Shown: positions 1 through 8,994, numbered from the stretch's first letter. The stretch: 64,000 nucleotides of DNA from Thermovenabulum sp049701175 (GCF_049701175.1 NZ_JBNATW010000002.1:1-64000), one strand, 5' to 3'. Notes: generated by a model not told the origin, from the sequence alone. Made by a program: numbers and translations.

Positions 1-220
1 TTTCTCAGAATATATCTACCTATGTTTAGGTGACATTTTCATAGAATATTGACATACTTGATTTATTTTTGTGAAATTTCTCTTCTTGTAATTCTCTCAT
101 ATAATTTGTTGAACTTTTATCAATTTTATTTAATATACCTAATTTATTAATACTTTTATATCTTTTATTTCATTTTATAATTTTCTGTATTATTAAGCTA
201 AAAAAATTAATCTTAACAAG
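1..220. other. AT-rich flank, no gene recognised
   Basis: This very AT-rich stretch lies downstream of the iorB stop codon. Short open frames occur on the minus strand, but none has a ribosome binding site or a sequence I recognise. I see no convincing hairpin terminator. It may hold the tail of a gene outside the window. Confidence 0.4.
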
Positions 221-796
221 TTATACCAATTCAAATCCTGTTTCAAAAGCCCTTACATTAATTTCTTTATACTTTTCCGGTACAACCTCTTTTATTACAC
301 TTAAAAACTTTTCTTTTTCAAAGGACATCACCTTTGCAAGAGCACCTGTAAGGATTATATTTTGAACCCTGACATCCCCAAGCTCTTTTGCCTTTGAAAC
401 GGCATCTATTATTATTGCATTTTTAATATTATTTTTTATATATTCAATAATATTTTGGGGATATTCTTCCTTTCCAGCAAGCACTGTGGAAGGTGGAATC
501 TCTAAATTGTTTACTATTAACGTCCCTTCTTTTGAAAGGTATTCTATATACCTTAAAGCCTCCAACTTTTCAAAGGCAAGGAGCACATCAGCTTTCCCCT
601 TTTCAATGACAGGGGAATAGACCTTTTCTCCGTATCTTATTTGAGTTACAACACTTCCTCCCCTTTGGGCCATACCGTGAATTTCAGACATTTTCACGTC
701 AAAGCCGTGCTCGATTAATGCTCGTGTGATAACCTTACCGGCAAGTATTGTTCCCTGTCCGCCAACACCGGAAATAAATAGGTTTTTTACGATCAT
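221..796 (-). CDS. iorB: Indolepyruvate:ferredoxin oxidoreductase, beta subunit
   Basis: This is the 191-residue small subunit of the thiamine-diphosphate and Fe-S enzyme that oxidatively decarboxylates aryl (or related) 2-keto acids to acyl-CoA, reducing ferredoxin in the cytoplasm. The N-terminus has the family motif ISGVGGQGTILAGKV, followed by EIHGMAQRGG, typical of the gamma/beta domain of 2-oxoacid:ferredoxin oxidoreductases. Length is normal. The ATG overlaps the iorA stop (ATGA), so the two subunits are translationally coupled. It is the last gene of the ldh-buk-ptb-iorA-iorB operon. The reaction is reversible in some anaerobes, which matters for the T-box further upstream. Confidence 0.95.
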   Translation of the reverse strand: MIVKNLFISGVGGQGTILAGKVITRALIEHGFDVKMSEIHGMAQRGGSVVTQIRYGEKVYSPVIEKGKADVLLAFEKLEALRYIEYLSKEGTLIVNNLEIPPSTVLAGKEEYPQNIIEYIKNNIKNAIIIDAVSKAKELGDVRVQNIILTGALAKVMSFEKEKFLSVIKEVVPEKYKEINVRAFETGFELV

Positions 797-2556
797 TTAT
801 CCTCACCTGCCTTTTCTATTGCATCAAAAGGACAGACCTGTGCGCATACAGAACATCCAACACAGCTTAAGGGATTGATAATAACATCTTCCCCTTGAAT
901 TTGTATAGCAGGACACCCGAGTTTTAAGCACATCTTGCATTTCCTACATTTTTCCTGATTTACCGTGTAAAGCCCTTTAGGGCCCTTACCCTTTAACAGT
1001 GCACAGGCTCTCCTTGCAATAATTACCGTAGGTTCGCCGCTTTTTTCCTTTGCCTTTTTCAATGCATCTTCTATCGCTTTTAAATCATAGGAATCTACCA
1101 CATATACATTTTTTACCCCAACTGCTTTGCATATTTCTTCCAATGAAACTGCATAAGCAGGCTCTTCCTTGGCATTATACCCTGTACCGGGATGGTGCTG
1201 GTGCCCTGTCATAGCAGTAGTGCCGTTATCCACTATTAAAGTTACGGAATTGCTGTTGTTATATACTACGTTAATAAGCCCGGTAATTCCGGAGTGCAGG
1301 AACGTAGAGTCACCGATAACACACACTACAAAGGGGCTTTGCTTGCCTTCCTGCTCATAAGCCTTCTTAAAGCCGTGGCCCATTCCTATGCTCGCACCCA
1401 TGCAGAGGATGCTGTCAATGCTTTCCAATGGCGGCAAAACGCCCAAGCTGTAGCAACCTATATCACTGGTGACAACCGCTTTCATCTTCTTAAGGACGTA
1501 AAATACTCCCCTGTGCGGACATCCGGCGCATAACACAGGAGGCCTTGACGGCAAATTCACTTCAGGTTTGTAGTAGACTTCAGCCTTATTTAAGCCGAAA
1601 GCCTCCCTTATAATCTCTGGAGAAAGTTCTCCCACTTCGGGTATTATATCCTTCCCAACTATATTCTTATACCCCATCGCCTTTATGCTGTTTTCAATAT
1701 ACGGGTCGAGCTCCTCAACAACATATACCCTTTCAAACCTGCTTATAAACTCTGAAATCATCTTTTCAGGCAATGGATAAGTCATGGTAAGTTTTAAAAT
1801 ACTTACATCGTCACCGAATACTTCTTTAACGTATTGGTAGCTTACCCCGCTTGTAATAATACCAAACTCGCTGTTTTTCCCCCATTCTATTTTATTGTAG
1901 GGAAAATTCTCGCTGTATTCCTTTAATGCCTTTAATCTCTCTTTTAAATCCAAACGCCTTTTTTTTGCAAAGGCCGGAATCATAGCGTATTTTTGAGGAT
2001 TTTTTTGATAGGGTTTCAATTCCCTTTCTATCCGTTCACCGAGCTTAACTATTCCCCTGCTGTGGGCAATCCTTGTTGTCACCCTGAAAAGTACCGGCAC
2101 ATCGAATTTTTCGCTCACTTCTAAGGCTATGCCGATTAGCTCTTTTGCTTCCTGACTGTCTGACGGTTCAAACATGGGTATTTTTGCAAAAGGTGCATAG
2201 TTTCTGTTGTCTTGTTCATCCTGAGAACTGTGCATGCCGGGGTCATCGGCACTGACAAGGACAAGCCCCCCATTTACACCGGTATAAGCAAGGGTAAACA
2301 AAGGATCGGCAGCAACATTTACCCCTACGTGTTTCATGGAAACTATGCACCTTGCGCCTGCAAGGCTTGCACCTACTGCAGATTCCAGTGCAACCTTTTC
2401 ATTGGGGGCCCATTCTGCATAAATTTCCTCATATTTTGCTATATTTTCTAAAATTTCGGTGCTGGGAGTTCCAGGGTATGCAGAAGCAAATGTTACGCCG
2501 TACTCATAAGCCCCCCTTGCTATAGCCTCATTTCCGGTTAAAAAATCCTTTTTCAA
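793..2556 (-). CDS. iorA: Indolepyruvate:ferredoxin oxidoreductase, alpha subunit
   Basis: This is the large subunit of IOR. In order it has a pyrimidine-binding domain (LTGNEAIARGAYEYG near the start), a central region, a thiamine-diphosphate domain (GDSTFLHSG, then DNGTTAMTGHQ), and a C-terminal pair of 4Fe-4S clusters (CRKCKMCLKLGC and CVGCSVCAQVCP). I chose the TTG start at 2556 over the ATG at 2583. The TTG overlaps the ptb stop as TTGA, is preceded by a GGGGTGG ribosome binding site, and puts LTGNEA at the usual distance from the N-terminus. The ATG start would overlap ptb by about 30 bases and has no good site. Confidence 0.95.
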   Translation of the reverse strand: MKKDFLTGNEAIARGAYEYGVTFASAYPGTPSTEILENIAKYEEIYAEWAPNEKVALESAVGASLAGARCIVSMKHVGVNVAADPLFTLAYTGVNGGLVLVSADDPGMHSSQDEQDNRNYAPFAKIPMFEPSDSQEAKELIGIALEVSEKFDVPVLFRVTTRIAHSRGIVKLGERIERELKPYQKNPQKYAMIPAFAKKRRLDLKERLKALKEYSENFPYNKIEWGKNSEFGIITSGVSYQYVKEVFGDDVSILKLTMTYPLPEKMISEFISRFERVYVVEELDPYIENSIKAMGYKNIVGKDIIPEVGELSPEIIREAFGLNKAEVYYKPEVNLPSRPPVLCAGCPHRGVFYVLKKMKAVVTSDIGCYSLGVLPPLESIDSILCMGASIGMGHGFKKAYEQEGKQSPFVVCVIGDSTFLHSGITGLINVVYNNSNSVTLIVDNGTTAMTGHQHHPGTGYNAKEEPAYAVSLEEICKAVGVKNVYVVDSYDLKAIEDALKKAKEKSGEPTVIIARRACALLKGKGPKGLYTVNQEKCRKCKMCLKLGCPAIQIQGEDVIINPLSCVGCSVCAQVCPFDAIEKAGEDK

Positions 2557-3464
2557 ATCTTTCCACCCCTTTTTACTAAACATGCTAAAGCTATTGAAGC
2601 AAGTTTTGAAAAACTGCTGTCTGCTCTTGAAGAAAGAACTATAGGCGCTTTTGCACCTAAGACAATTCCGGCCATTGCACCCTTTGCCAAAAAGGAAAGG
2701 GATTTGCCGAGTGCATTCCCTGTTTCTATATTGGGCACGAGTAAAAGGTCAGCATTGCCTGCGACCGGGCTTTTTATGCCCTTATGAAAAGCTGCTTCCT
2801 CGTTTACCGCGTTATCCAAAGCTAAAGGGCCATCAACCAGGGCACCCTTTATCTGATTCCTTTCTGCCATTTTGCTTATTATTGCTGCATCGACAGTAGC
2901 AGGCATTTTTTGGGATACGGTCTCTACCGCGCAGAGAATTGCTGCCTTAGGTTTATCATAACCTAAGGAATGAAGGGCATCAATAGCATTTTGAAGTATA
3001 AAGATTTTTTCTTCTAAGGTTGGGGCAATATTTACCCCTCCATCGGTCAAAAATAATAGCTTGGGATAAGAGGGCACCTCAAAAGCGGCAAGATGGCTTA
3101 AAAGTGCCCCGGTCCTAAGCCCCATTTCCGGGTCCAGCACCGCTTTCATAAAAGTTGCGGTGTCTATAAGCCCTTTCATTAATACTTCAGCTTTGTTTTG
3201 GGCAACAAGTTTTACCCCTTCTTTTGCTGCTTTATCTTCGGGGCAGTCTAAAATTTCTCCTTCTTCCAAGGTTAACCTTACATTTTCAGCCCTTTTTTGG
3301 ATATCCTCCTTTTTCCCTACAAGGATGGGTTTTATAAGCCCCTTTTCCTTTGCATCCCTAACCGCTTCAAGCACGGGCTCATCGGCCGCCTGGACAACAC
3401 TCAAAGTAACGGGGGGAAAAGCCTTTAGCCTTTCAAAGATTTCGTTGAAATTTTTAATCAACAT
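2553..3464 (-). CDS. ptb: Phosphate butyryltransferase
   Basis: This transfers a short or branched acyl group from CoA to phosphate (acyl-CoA + Pi to acyl phosphate + CoA), feeding butyrate kinase for ATP. The protein is about 303 residues and collinear with the phosphate acetyl/butyryltransferase family, with GLIDTATFMKAVL and the C-terminal KGAMAGIVLGAKAPIVLSSRAD signature. The ATG at 3464 is preferred over the GTG at 3470 because GGGGGTGAT sits at the right distance. The start overlaps the end of buk. With buk and the keto-acid oxidoreductase it gives substrate-level phosphorylation from amino-acid carbon skeletons. Exact chain-length preference cannot be read from sequence. Confidence 0.94.
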   Translation of the reverse strand: MLIKNFNEIFERLKAFPPVTLSVVQAADEPVLEAVRDAKEKGLIKPILVGKKEDIQKRAENVRLTLEEGEILDCPEDKAAKEGVKLVAQNKAEVLMKGLIDTATFMKAVLDPEMGLRTGALLSHLAAFEVPSYPKLLFLTDGGVNIAPTLEEKIFILQNAIDALHSLGYDKPKAAILCAVETVSQKMPATVDAAIISKMAERNQIKGALVDGPLALDNAVNEEAAFHKGIKSPVAGNADLLLVPNIETGNALGKSLSFLAKGAMAGIVLGAKAPIVLSSRADSSFSKLASIALACLVKRGGKI

Positions 3465-4533
3465 AATCACCCCCGTATTCCCGCACCTTTTCCATGCCCT
3501 TTATAACCCTTATTACAGCTTCTGCGAGAGCCAGCATTTCTTCTTCCCCGGGGATCCTTTCCACTTGTGCTATGAATCCGACCCTTTCTTTAATTCTTTC
3601 CGAAACGTAGTCCGACTTTGCTATGCCTCCCGTCAGGATAATATAGTCTACCTCTCCCTTTAAGACGGTTGCCATTTCTCCAATGGTTTTAGAAATCTGG
3701 TAAATCATGGCATTGAGGATAAGCTTTGCCCTTTCGTCGCCTTTTTTAATCCTTTCTTCAACCTCTTTTACATCTTTTGTTCCTAGGTATGAATACATAC
3801 CGCCTTCCTGTATGAGCTTTCTCTTGAGTTCCTCTTTTGTATACTTGCCTGAAAAGCAAAGATCTACCAAATCCAAAATAGGAAGTCCCCCGGCCCTTTC
3901 CGGTGAAAAAGGCCCTTCGCAGTTTGCACTCTCCACATCCACCATCCGCCCTTTTTTAACCGCTGCTACGGATATGCCCCCGCCTAAATGGGCGACTATG
4001 AAATTTTTTTCTTCATAGGAAAAACCGTATTTTTCTGCAATGGAGAAAATTACCCTTCTTATATTCAGTGCATGGGAAAGGCTCTTTCTTTCTATCTCAG
4101 AAAACCCGGATATCCTTGCAACGTCTTCCATTTCATCAACTGAAACGGGGTCTATTACATAGGCAGGAATATTGTAAGCTTCACTTATCCTTTTTGCAAT
4201 AAAAGCGGACACATTGGATGCATGTTCTCCAGCCACAGCATTTTTTAAATCGGAAAGCATTAAGTCGTTAATAGCATAAACTCCAGCCCTTACAGGCCTT
4301 AAAATACCTCCTCTTGCCGCCACCGCATCCAAATCGGAAAAGCTAAATCCCCTTTCTTCAAGAGCCTTTTTTATAGCATTAAACCTAAATTCCTCCTGCT
4401 CTATGATGTTTTTAAAAGCTTTTAAATCTTCGTATTTGTGTACAATGTTTTCTGTGAATATTTCTTTATTTTCATCGAAAAGGGAAATCTTAGTAGAAGT
4501 TGAACCCGGATTAATAGCGAGTATCTTGCTCAC
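3454..4533 (-). CDS. buk: Butyrate kinase
   Basis: An acetate/butyrate-kinase fold enzyme that makes ATP from acyl phosphate and ADP. The N-terminal phosphate motif AINPGSTSTKISLF, the central VAHLGGGISVAA and ESANCEGPFSPERAGGLP, and the adenosine motif ILTGGIAKSD are all present. Length (359) is standard. The gene sits between the amino-acid dehydrogenase and ptb, as in the Bacillus bkd operon and clostridial butyrate or branched-chain acid pathways. It could act on isobutyryl, isovaleryl or aryl-acetyl phosphates rather than butyryl phosphate. Confidence 0.95.
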   Translation of the reverse strand: MSKILAINPGSTSTKISLFDENKEIFTENIVHKYEDLKAFKNIIEQEEFRFNAIKKALEERGFSFSDLDAVAARGGILRPVRAGVYAINDLMLSDLKNAVAGEHASNVSAFIAKRISEAYNIPAYVIDPVSVDEMEDVARISGFSEIERKSLSHALNIRRVIFSIAEKYGFSYEEKNFIVAHLGGGISVAAVKKGRMVDVESANCEGPFSPERAGGLPILDLVDLCFSGKYTKEELKRKLIQEGGMYSYLGTKDVKEVEERIKKGDERAKLILNAMIYQISKTIGEMATVLKGEVDYIILTGGIAKSDYVSERIKERVGFIAQVERIPGEEEMLALAEAVIRVIKGMEKVREYGGDYVD

Positions 4534-4598
4534 CCATATCCCCTTTCTGTATTTGAATTTTATTTTATTAAATTATTAAATGAATTACAACGGTTTTT

Positions 4599-5693
4599 TT
4601 ATTTAGGAATATAATTAGTCTTTAACCTGCCTATCATATTTATTCTCTCCTCAGCCAGCCTGTCAGCTATTTTGTAAGTAGGAATATTTTCTTCACGACT
4701 TATAGTAAAAATTTTTAAGAGTATGTTGTAAATTGCCTCCGTCTTTTTCATTACCCTCTCCTTCCTTTTTTGTTCATTTTTTCCTTCAAGTTCATCAGCA
4801 ACCTGAATGAGCCCTCCTGCATTAATTACATAGTCGGGTGCGTAAAGGATTCCCCTTTCGTGCAGCATGTCGCCATGCCTCGGTTCTAATAACTGGTTAT
4901 TTGCTGCCCCCGCTACTATTTTGCACTTTAACCTTTGAATGGTCTCGTCGTTTATTATGCCTCCTCGGGCGCAGGGAGAAAAAATGTCGCATTCCACATC
5001 ATAGATCTCTTCAGGAGAAACAGTTTTAATAGTAGGATATTTCTCCAATACCTTGGCAATGTTTTCTTCGCTTATATCGGTTATTGTAATATTTTTTACC
5101 CCTTCTTTCATCAGATAATCAATCAAAATCGCTCCTACCTTGCCAACACCTTGAACAGCAATTTTTCTTTCTTTTAAGGAATCATCTCCAAAAACTGCTT
5201 TTGAAGCTGCTTTCATACCCAAGTAAACCCCGTAAGCCGTAGGCTCAGCAGAATTGCCGCTTCCCCCGTACTCCTCGGGAAGCCCTACCATGTAATCCGA
5301 TTCCCTGCTGGCATAAACAAAATCCATCCCCGTTGTGCCAAGGTCAGTTCCAGTATAATATCGCCCTTTCAGCATCTGAACAAACCTTCCTAGGGCCCTG
5401 AAAAGCCCTTCGGATTTATCCTTTTTGGGATCACCTATTATTACCGTTTTCCCACCGCCAAAATTTGTATCCGCTATGGCGCACTTATAGGTCATTCCCT
5501 TAGCGAGCCTCATGGCATCAAAAAGAGCCTCGTCTTCCGATTCATAGGGCCACATACGGCATCCGCCGAGAGCAGGGCCTAAAGTTGTATCGTGTATTGC
5601 GATAATAGCCTTTAAACCCGTGGTCTTGTCGTAGTTAAAAATAATCTGTTCAAAGCCGTGTTTTTCCATTTCCTTGAATATATCTGTTTTCAT
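4599..5693 (-). CDS. Leucine/phenylalanine/valine-type amino-acid dehydrogenase
   Basis: NAD-dependent oxidative deaminase of the Glu/Leu/Phe/Val dehydrogenase superfamily, converting an L-amino acid to its 2-keto acid plus ammonia. Visible features are GPALGGCRMWPY (substrate site), the DTNFGGGKTVI lysine motif, GTDLGT, and the Rossmann motif VQGVGKVGAILIDYL. At 364 residues it matches leucine or phenylalanine dehydrogenase. It is the first gene behind the sigma-54 promoter at 5756-5771 and supplies keto acid to IOR. Leu versus Phe preference is not decided by the sequence; the context (IOR, aryl-CoA ligase) leaves an aromatic role open. Confidence 0.92.
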   Translation of the reverse strand: MKTDIFKEMEKHGFEQIIFNYDKTTGLKAIIAIHDTTLGPALGGCRMWPYESEDEALFDAMRLAKGMTYKCAIADTNFGGGKTVIIGDPKKDKSEGLFRALGRFVQMLKGRYYTGTDLGTTGMDFVYASRESDYMVGLPEEYGGSGNSAEPTAYGVYLGMKAASKAVFGDDSLKERKIAVQGVGKVGAILIDYLMKEGVKNITITDISEENIAKVLEKYPTIKTVSPEEIYDVECDIFSPCARGGIINDETIQRLKCKIVAGAANNQLLEPRHGDMLHERGILYAPDYVINAGGLIQVADELEGKNEQKRKERVMKKTEAIYNILLKIFTISREENIPTYKIADRLAEERINMIGRLKTNYIPK

Positions 5694-5755
5694 TTTCTAT
5701 TCCCCCAAATTTAATTTTTTTTGAAAGATTCAAAGCACTGTCAAGTTATATTGAG

Positions 5756-5771
5756 TGCAAAAATTGTACCA
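5756..5771 (-). promoter_or_regulatory. Sigma-54 promoter of the amino-acid dehydrogenase operon
   Basis: Read on the minus strand, TGGTAC (5766-5771) and TTGCA (5756-5760) give the exact GG-N10-GC spacing of a -24/-12 sigma-54 promoter. It lies about 63 bases upstream of the dehydrogenase start and next to a sigma-54 activator gene. This matches the known BkdR/SigL control of the Bacillus bkd operon, although the regulator binding site is not identified. Confidence 0.85.
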
Positions 5772-5881
5772 TTTGTTTGACTTAGATATAATAGGTAGAA
5801 TGTTTTGAATATGTATACTTTTGTTTTCTTTTTTTTGATTACTTATATATACATTTTTTAAAAAGCATAAAAAATAAAAAA

Positions 5882-5913
5882 AGAGAACAAAATAAATGTA
5901 TAATTTTGTTCCC
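5882..5913 (-). terminator. Terminator after the sigma-54 activator gene
   Basis: On the minus strand a GGGAACAAAAT arm pairs with ATTTTGTTCTC and is followed by a run of seven T. It lies directly after the activator stop codon and separates it from the sigma-54 promoter. The stem is AT-rich, so efficiency is uncertain. Confidence 0.65.
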
Positions 5914-5915
5914 TT

Positions 5916-7307
5916 TTATTTATCCCCATTATTAATTTTTAAATATAAAGACCTACGGGTAATACCCAATTCCCTTGCAATATCAACCTTTTTCTTTTTC
6001 CTCCTTAAATAGTAATCAAAAACCTTTTTCTCAAACTCTTTTTTAATCTCCTTCCACTTTTTATCCTTAATATTTACCGTTATAACCCCATCCTCAGGTT
6101 TCAATTTTTCTTCACTCTTAGCAACATTAAGGGGTGGAAGGTGTTCTTTTTTTATTTCCTTTTCGGAAATATCCATATTGATCATAGCCCTGCTTATTAC
6201 ATTTTCCAGCTCCCGGACGTTTCCGGGCCAATCATATGAATAAAGCATTTTAAGAGCATCATCACTTATTTTACTTACTCCCCTTCCGTATTTTTGATTC
6301 AGCCTCTTTAATATATGGCTGCAAAGGAGGGGAATGTCTTCCTTTCTTTCCCTGAGAGGCGGTATCTTAATTGAAAGCACATCTAAACGGTAAAAGAGGT
6401 CCTTTCTGAAATTCCCTTCTTTCACTTCCTCTTCCAAGTCCCTGTTAGTCGCTGCTATCACCCTTACGTCCACCTTTCTCGGCACGGTACCTCCAACCCT
6501 TACCACTTCCTGCTCCTGCAAAACCCTCAGAAGTTTTGCTTGAGCAGGCAGTGAAAGCTCGCTCACCTCATCGAGAAAAATTGTTCCCCCGTCGGCCTCC
6601 TCAAAATAGCCTTTTTTTCCCTTTTTTAGGGAGCCTGTAAAAGCACCACCTTCGTAACCGAATAACTCGCTTTCAATCAAATCTTTGTTAATGGCAGCAC
6701 AGTTTACCCTGACAAAGGGTCCTTGTGCTCTTTTGCTCAGGTTGTGGATGGCATGGGCAAAAAGCTCCTTTCCTGTGCCGCTTTCTCCCGAAATGAGCAC
6801 AGTTGCAAAAACCCCTGCGCAGGCTTTGGCCCTCTCCTTTGCTTTCACAATTGCTTCGCTTTCACCAACAATATCATCGAGAGTATACGTAGGCTGAAGG
6901 TTTTTAATAAGCTGGTTTTTATGTTCCAGTTCCCTTGAAAGTCTTTTTATTTCCGATATGTCGTGCATAACACCTACGCTTCCCACCAGTTCTCCATCAA
7001 TAAAAATGGGCGTAGCACTGCAGAGCACTTCCTTTTTTTCGGGCCCTACTCTCCTTAGCTCGTTAAAAAAGGGGCGCTTTTCCTTAAGGGATTTAATCAA
7101 AATGCTCTCTTTTTCGGCAATATCTATATTGGCAGGTTTCCCCACAACATCCTTTTCCGAAAGTCCGCTTAATTCCATATAGGCTTGATTCACCATAATG
7201 CAGGTACCTTCCCTATCGGTCACCATAACCGCATCAGGGATAACCGATATAATTGTTTTTAAAAGCGCAACAGCATAATCGGAATTTCCATTTAAACTCG
7301 GAAACAT
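5916..7307 (-). CDS. PAS-domain sigma-54-dependent transcriptional activator
   Basis: A 463-residue enhancer-binding protein. A PAS domain (about residues 10-125) is followed by an AAA+ domain with Walker A GESGTGKE near 175, the sigma-54 contact loop, Walker B GGTIFLDEV and YDWPGNVRELEN, and a C-terminal Fis-type helix-turn-helix (VDIARELGITRRSLYLKI). The contact loop reads GAFTGS where GAFTGA is usual, a mild variant. It lies between paaK and the dehydrogenase operon and almost certainly drives the promoter at 5756-5771. The PAS ligand is unknown; a keto acid or redox signal are possibilities. Confidence 0.93.
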   Translation of the reverse strand: MFPSLNGNSDYAVALLKTIISVIPDAVMVTDREGTCIMVNQAYMELSGLSEKDVVGKPANIDIAEKESILIKSLKEKRPFFNELRRVGPEKKEVLCSATPIFIDGELVGSVGVMHDISEIKRLSRELEHKNQLIKNLQPTYTLDDIVGESEAIVKAKERAKACAGVFATVLISGESGTGKELFAHAIHNLSKRAQGPFVRVNCAAINKDLIESELFGYEGGAFTGSLKKGKKGYFEEADGGTIFLDEVSELSLPAQAKLLRVLQEQEVVRVGGTVPRKVDVRVIAATNRDLEEEVKEGNFRKDLFYRLDVLSIKIPPLRERKEDIPLLCSHILKRLNQKYGRGVSKISDDALKMLYSYDWPGNVRELENVISRAMINMDISEKEIKKEHLPPLNVAKSEEKLKPEDGVITVNIKDKKWKEIKKEFEKKVFDYYLRRKKKKVDIARELGITRRSLYLKINNGDK

Positions 7308-7360
7308 TTTATCACCCGTATAAAATTTTACACCATTATAATTAAAAATTGTATAATTTT

Positions 7361-8656
7361 TTATTTATTTCTTAGGTCCTTCACCCTCTTTGCCTTACCT
7401 TCAAACCTCGCAAGGCTTTTTGGCTCTACAAGCCTAACGTTTGCATCGATTTGTATAACGGACTTCAGCTTGCTGCGGATAAGATTCCTCAGCTCCTCCA
7501 GCTTCTGATATTTGTCCAGCATGTCCGGGTCGGCAAGCTCCACATTTACGGTAAGCTCATCCAAATAGCCTTTTTTAGTGACAACAATTTCGTAATGAGG
7601 GCCTATACCCTTTATACTCATAAGCACGCTTTCTATCTGAGAGGGGTAGACATTTACACCTCTTATTATGAGCATATCATCCGTCCTGCCCTCTACCGAG
7701 CTCATTCGTGCGAGGGTCCTGCCGCACCTGCAGGGTTCGGGATTAATACTCGTTATATCCCTCGTCCTGTACCTTAAAAGGGGCATGGCTTCCTTGGTAA
7801 GGGTTGTTATAACCAATTCTCCCTTTTGGCCGTAGTCCAAGACTTCACCGGTATCAGGGTCTATGATCTCTGCCAAAAAGTGGTCTTCCGCAATGTGAAG
7901 CCCGTTTTTCTCTTCACATTCTCCCGAAACCCCGGGGCCGATAATTTCGCTTAAACCGTAGTTTTCGGTAGCTGTTATACCAAAAAGACGCTCTATTTCA
8001 TTCCTCATCTCCTTTGTCGAGCCTTCCGCACCGAAAAGCCCAAGACGAAGTTTTAAATCCTCTTTTCCTACACCCATCTCGCGCGCGACCTCTGCCATGT
8101 AAAGGGCATAGGACGGAGTGCTCACAAGCACCGTTGACCCAAAATCCTTCATAATGGTTATCTGTCTTTCTGTATTTCCGCTGGATATGGGTACAACTGT
8201 GGCCCCTATTTTTTCCAAACCGTAGTGAAGCCCGAAAGCCCCTGTAAAAAGCCCGTAGCTGAAGGCAATTTGAGCCACATCGTCCTCCCTCACGCCCGCC
8301 ATGAAAGCTATCCTTGCCACAAGCTCGGACCAGGTATCAATGTCGTTTTTGGTATACCCTACAACCGTAGGTCTCCCTGTTGTTTCCGATGACGCATGAA
8401 GCCTGACTATCCTTTTTAAGGGCACCGCAAACATGCCGTAGGGGTAGTTTTGACGAAGGTCTTCCTTCGTAGTAAAGGGAATTTTACTTATGTCTTCCAG
8501 CGAATTTATATCTTCCGGTTTTAACCCTATCTTATCAAAAACTTTCCGGTAAAAGGGAACGTTTTCGTAAGCGTACTTCACAATTCTCTTCAATCTCTCC
8601 AACTGAAGTTCCTGCAATTTTTTCCTGGGAAGGGCCTCAACTTCACTAAAAAGCAT
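7361..8656 (-). CDS. paaK: Phenylacetate-CoA ligase
   Basis: A 431-residue AMP-forming ligase that joins phenylacetate or a related aryl acetate to CoA using ATP. The core shows HASSETTGRPTVVGYT (P-loop), ENYGLSEIIGPGVSGEC, the YRTRDIT hinge region and RIIRGVNV-like (DDMLIIRGVNVYPSQIE) signatures. The ribosome binding site AGGAGG precedes the ATG. A tyrosine-type T-box leader lies directly upstream. Together with a reversible IOR it could convert 4-hydroxyphenylacetate or phenylacetate to the aryl-CoA and then to the aryl pyruvate for amino-acid synthesis, or work in the degradative direction. Confidence 0.93.
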   Translation of the reverse strand: MLFSEVEALPRKKLQELQLERLKRIVKYAYENVPFYRKVFDKIGLKPEDINSLEDISKIPFTTKEDLRQNYPYGMFAVPLKRIVRLHASSETTGRPTVVGYTKNDIDTWSELVARIAFMAGVREDDVAQIAFSYGLFTGAFGLHYGLEKIGATVVPISSGNTERQITIMKDFGSTVLVSTPSYALYMAEVAREMGVGKEDLKLRLGLFGAEGSTKEMRNEIERLFGITATENYGLSEIIGPGVSGECEEKNGLHIAEDHFLAEIIDPDTGEVLDYGQKGELVITTLTKEAMPLLRYRTRDITSINPEPCRCGRTLARMSSVEGRTDDMLIIRGVNVYPSQIESVLMSIKGIGPHYEIVVTKKGYLDELTVNVELADPDMLDKYQKLEELRNLIRSKLKSVIQIDANVRLVEPKSLARFEGKAKRVKDLRNK

Positions 8657-8709
8657 AATCCTCAGCCTCCTAATGGGAATTTTAGTAGCAAATGCAGCGA
8701 TTATAAATA

Positions 8710-8973
8710 AAAAAACCCGCCCCCGATAGGGGCGAGTTTTCCTCGCGGTACCACCCTTTTTGGTTTATCGTGGATAAGAATCCACGACAAACCCACTTTA
8801 GCCTTATAACGCAAAGGATACGGCCCGGCCTACTTTTCTTTCAGCCTGCGGTTTTGGGAATGTACTTCACCGTGCGTGCTTACCGATTCGCACCCACCAC
8901 CGGCTCTCTGAAAAGCCCGTACGGCTACTCTTTCCCTCATCACCTTTAACTTATTAAATTATTACACCGCAAA
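8710..8973 (-). promoter_or_regulatory. T-box riboswitch, tyrosine (UAC) specifier, upstream of paaK
   Basis: The minus strand carries the T-box AGGGTGGTACCGCG (8744-8757), followed by a terminator hairpin with arms CTCGCCCC and GGGGCGGG and seven T (8710-8736). Stem I is closed by GCGGT/ACCGC. The specifier loop has AGAGTA on one side and GAAGTACA on the other, closed below by GGGAA/TTCCC. This places the specifier at 8862-8864 as UAC (Tyr), followed by the conserved purine. The UGGU acceptor-binding bulge fits a tRNA with discriminator A, as in tRNA-Tyr. Uncharged tRNA should therefore switch paaK on. Confidence 0.93.
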
Positions 8974-8994
8974 ATCCTCTAAATGTTATTAAAT

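Noticed and set aside
1..220. Small minus-strand ORF (for example around 50-150)
   Set aside because: No start signal and no recognisable sequence; composition equals AT-rich noise.
3160..3663. Long plus-strand open frame opposite ptb and buk
   Set aside because: It is antisense to two clearly real genes and has no ribosome binding site.
8860..8866. Reading the T-box specifier as UUC (Phe) from the adjacent bases
   Set aside because: UUCCC pairs with GGGAA to close the specifier loop; UAC lies in the loop directly after GAAG and is followed by the conserved A.
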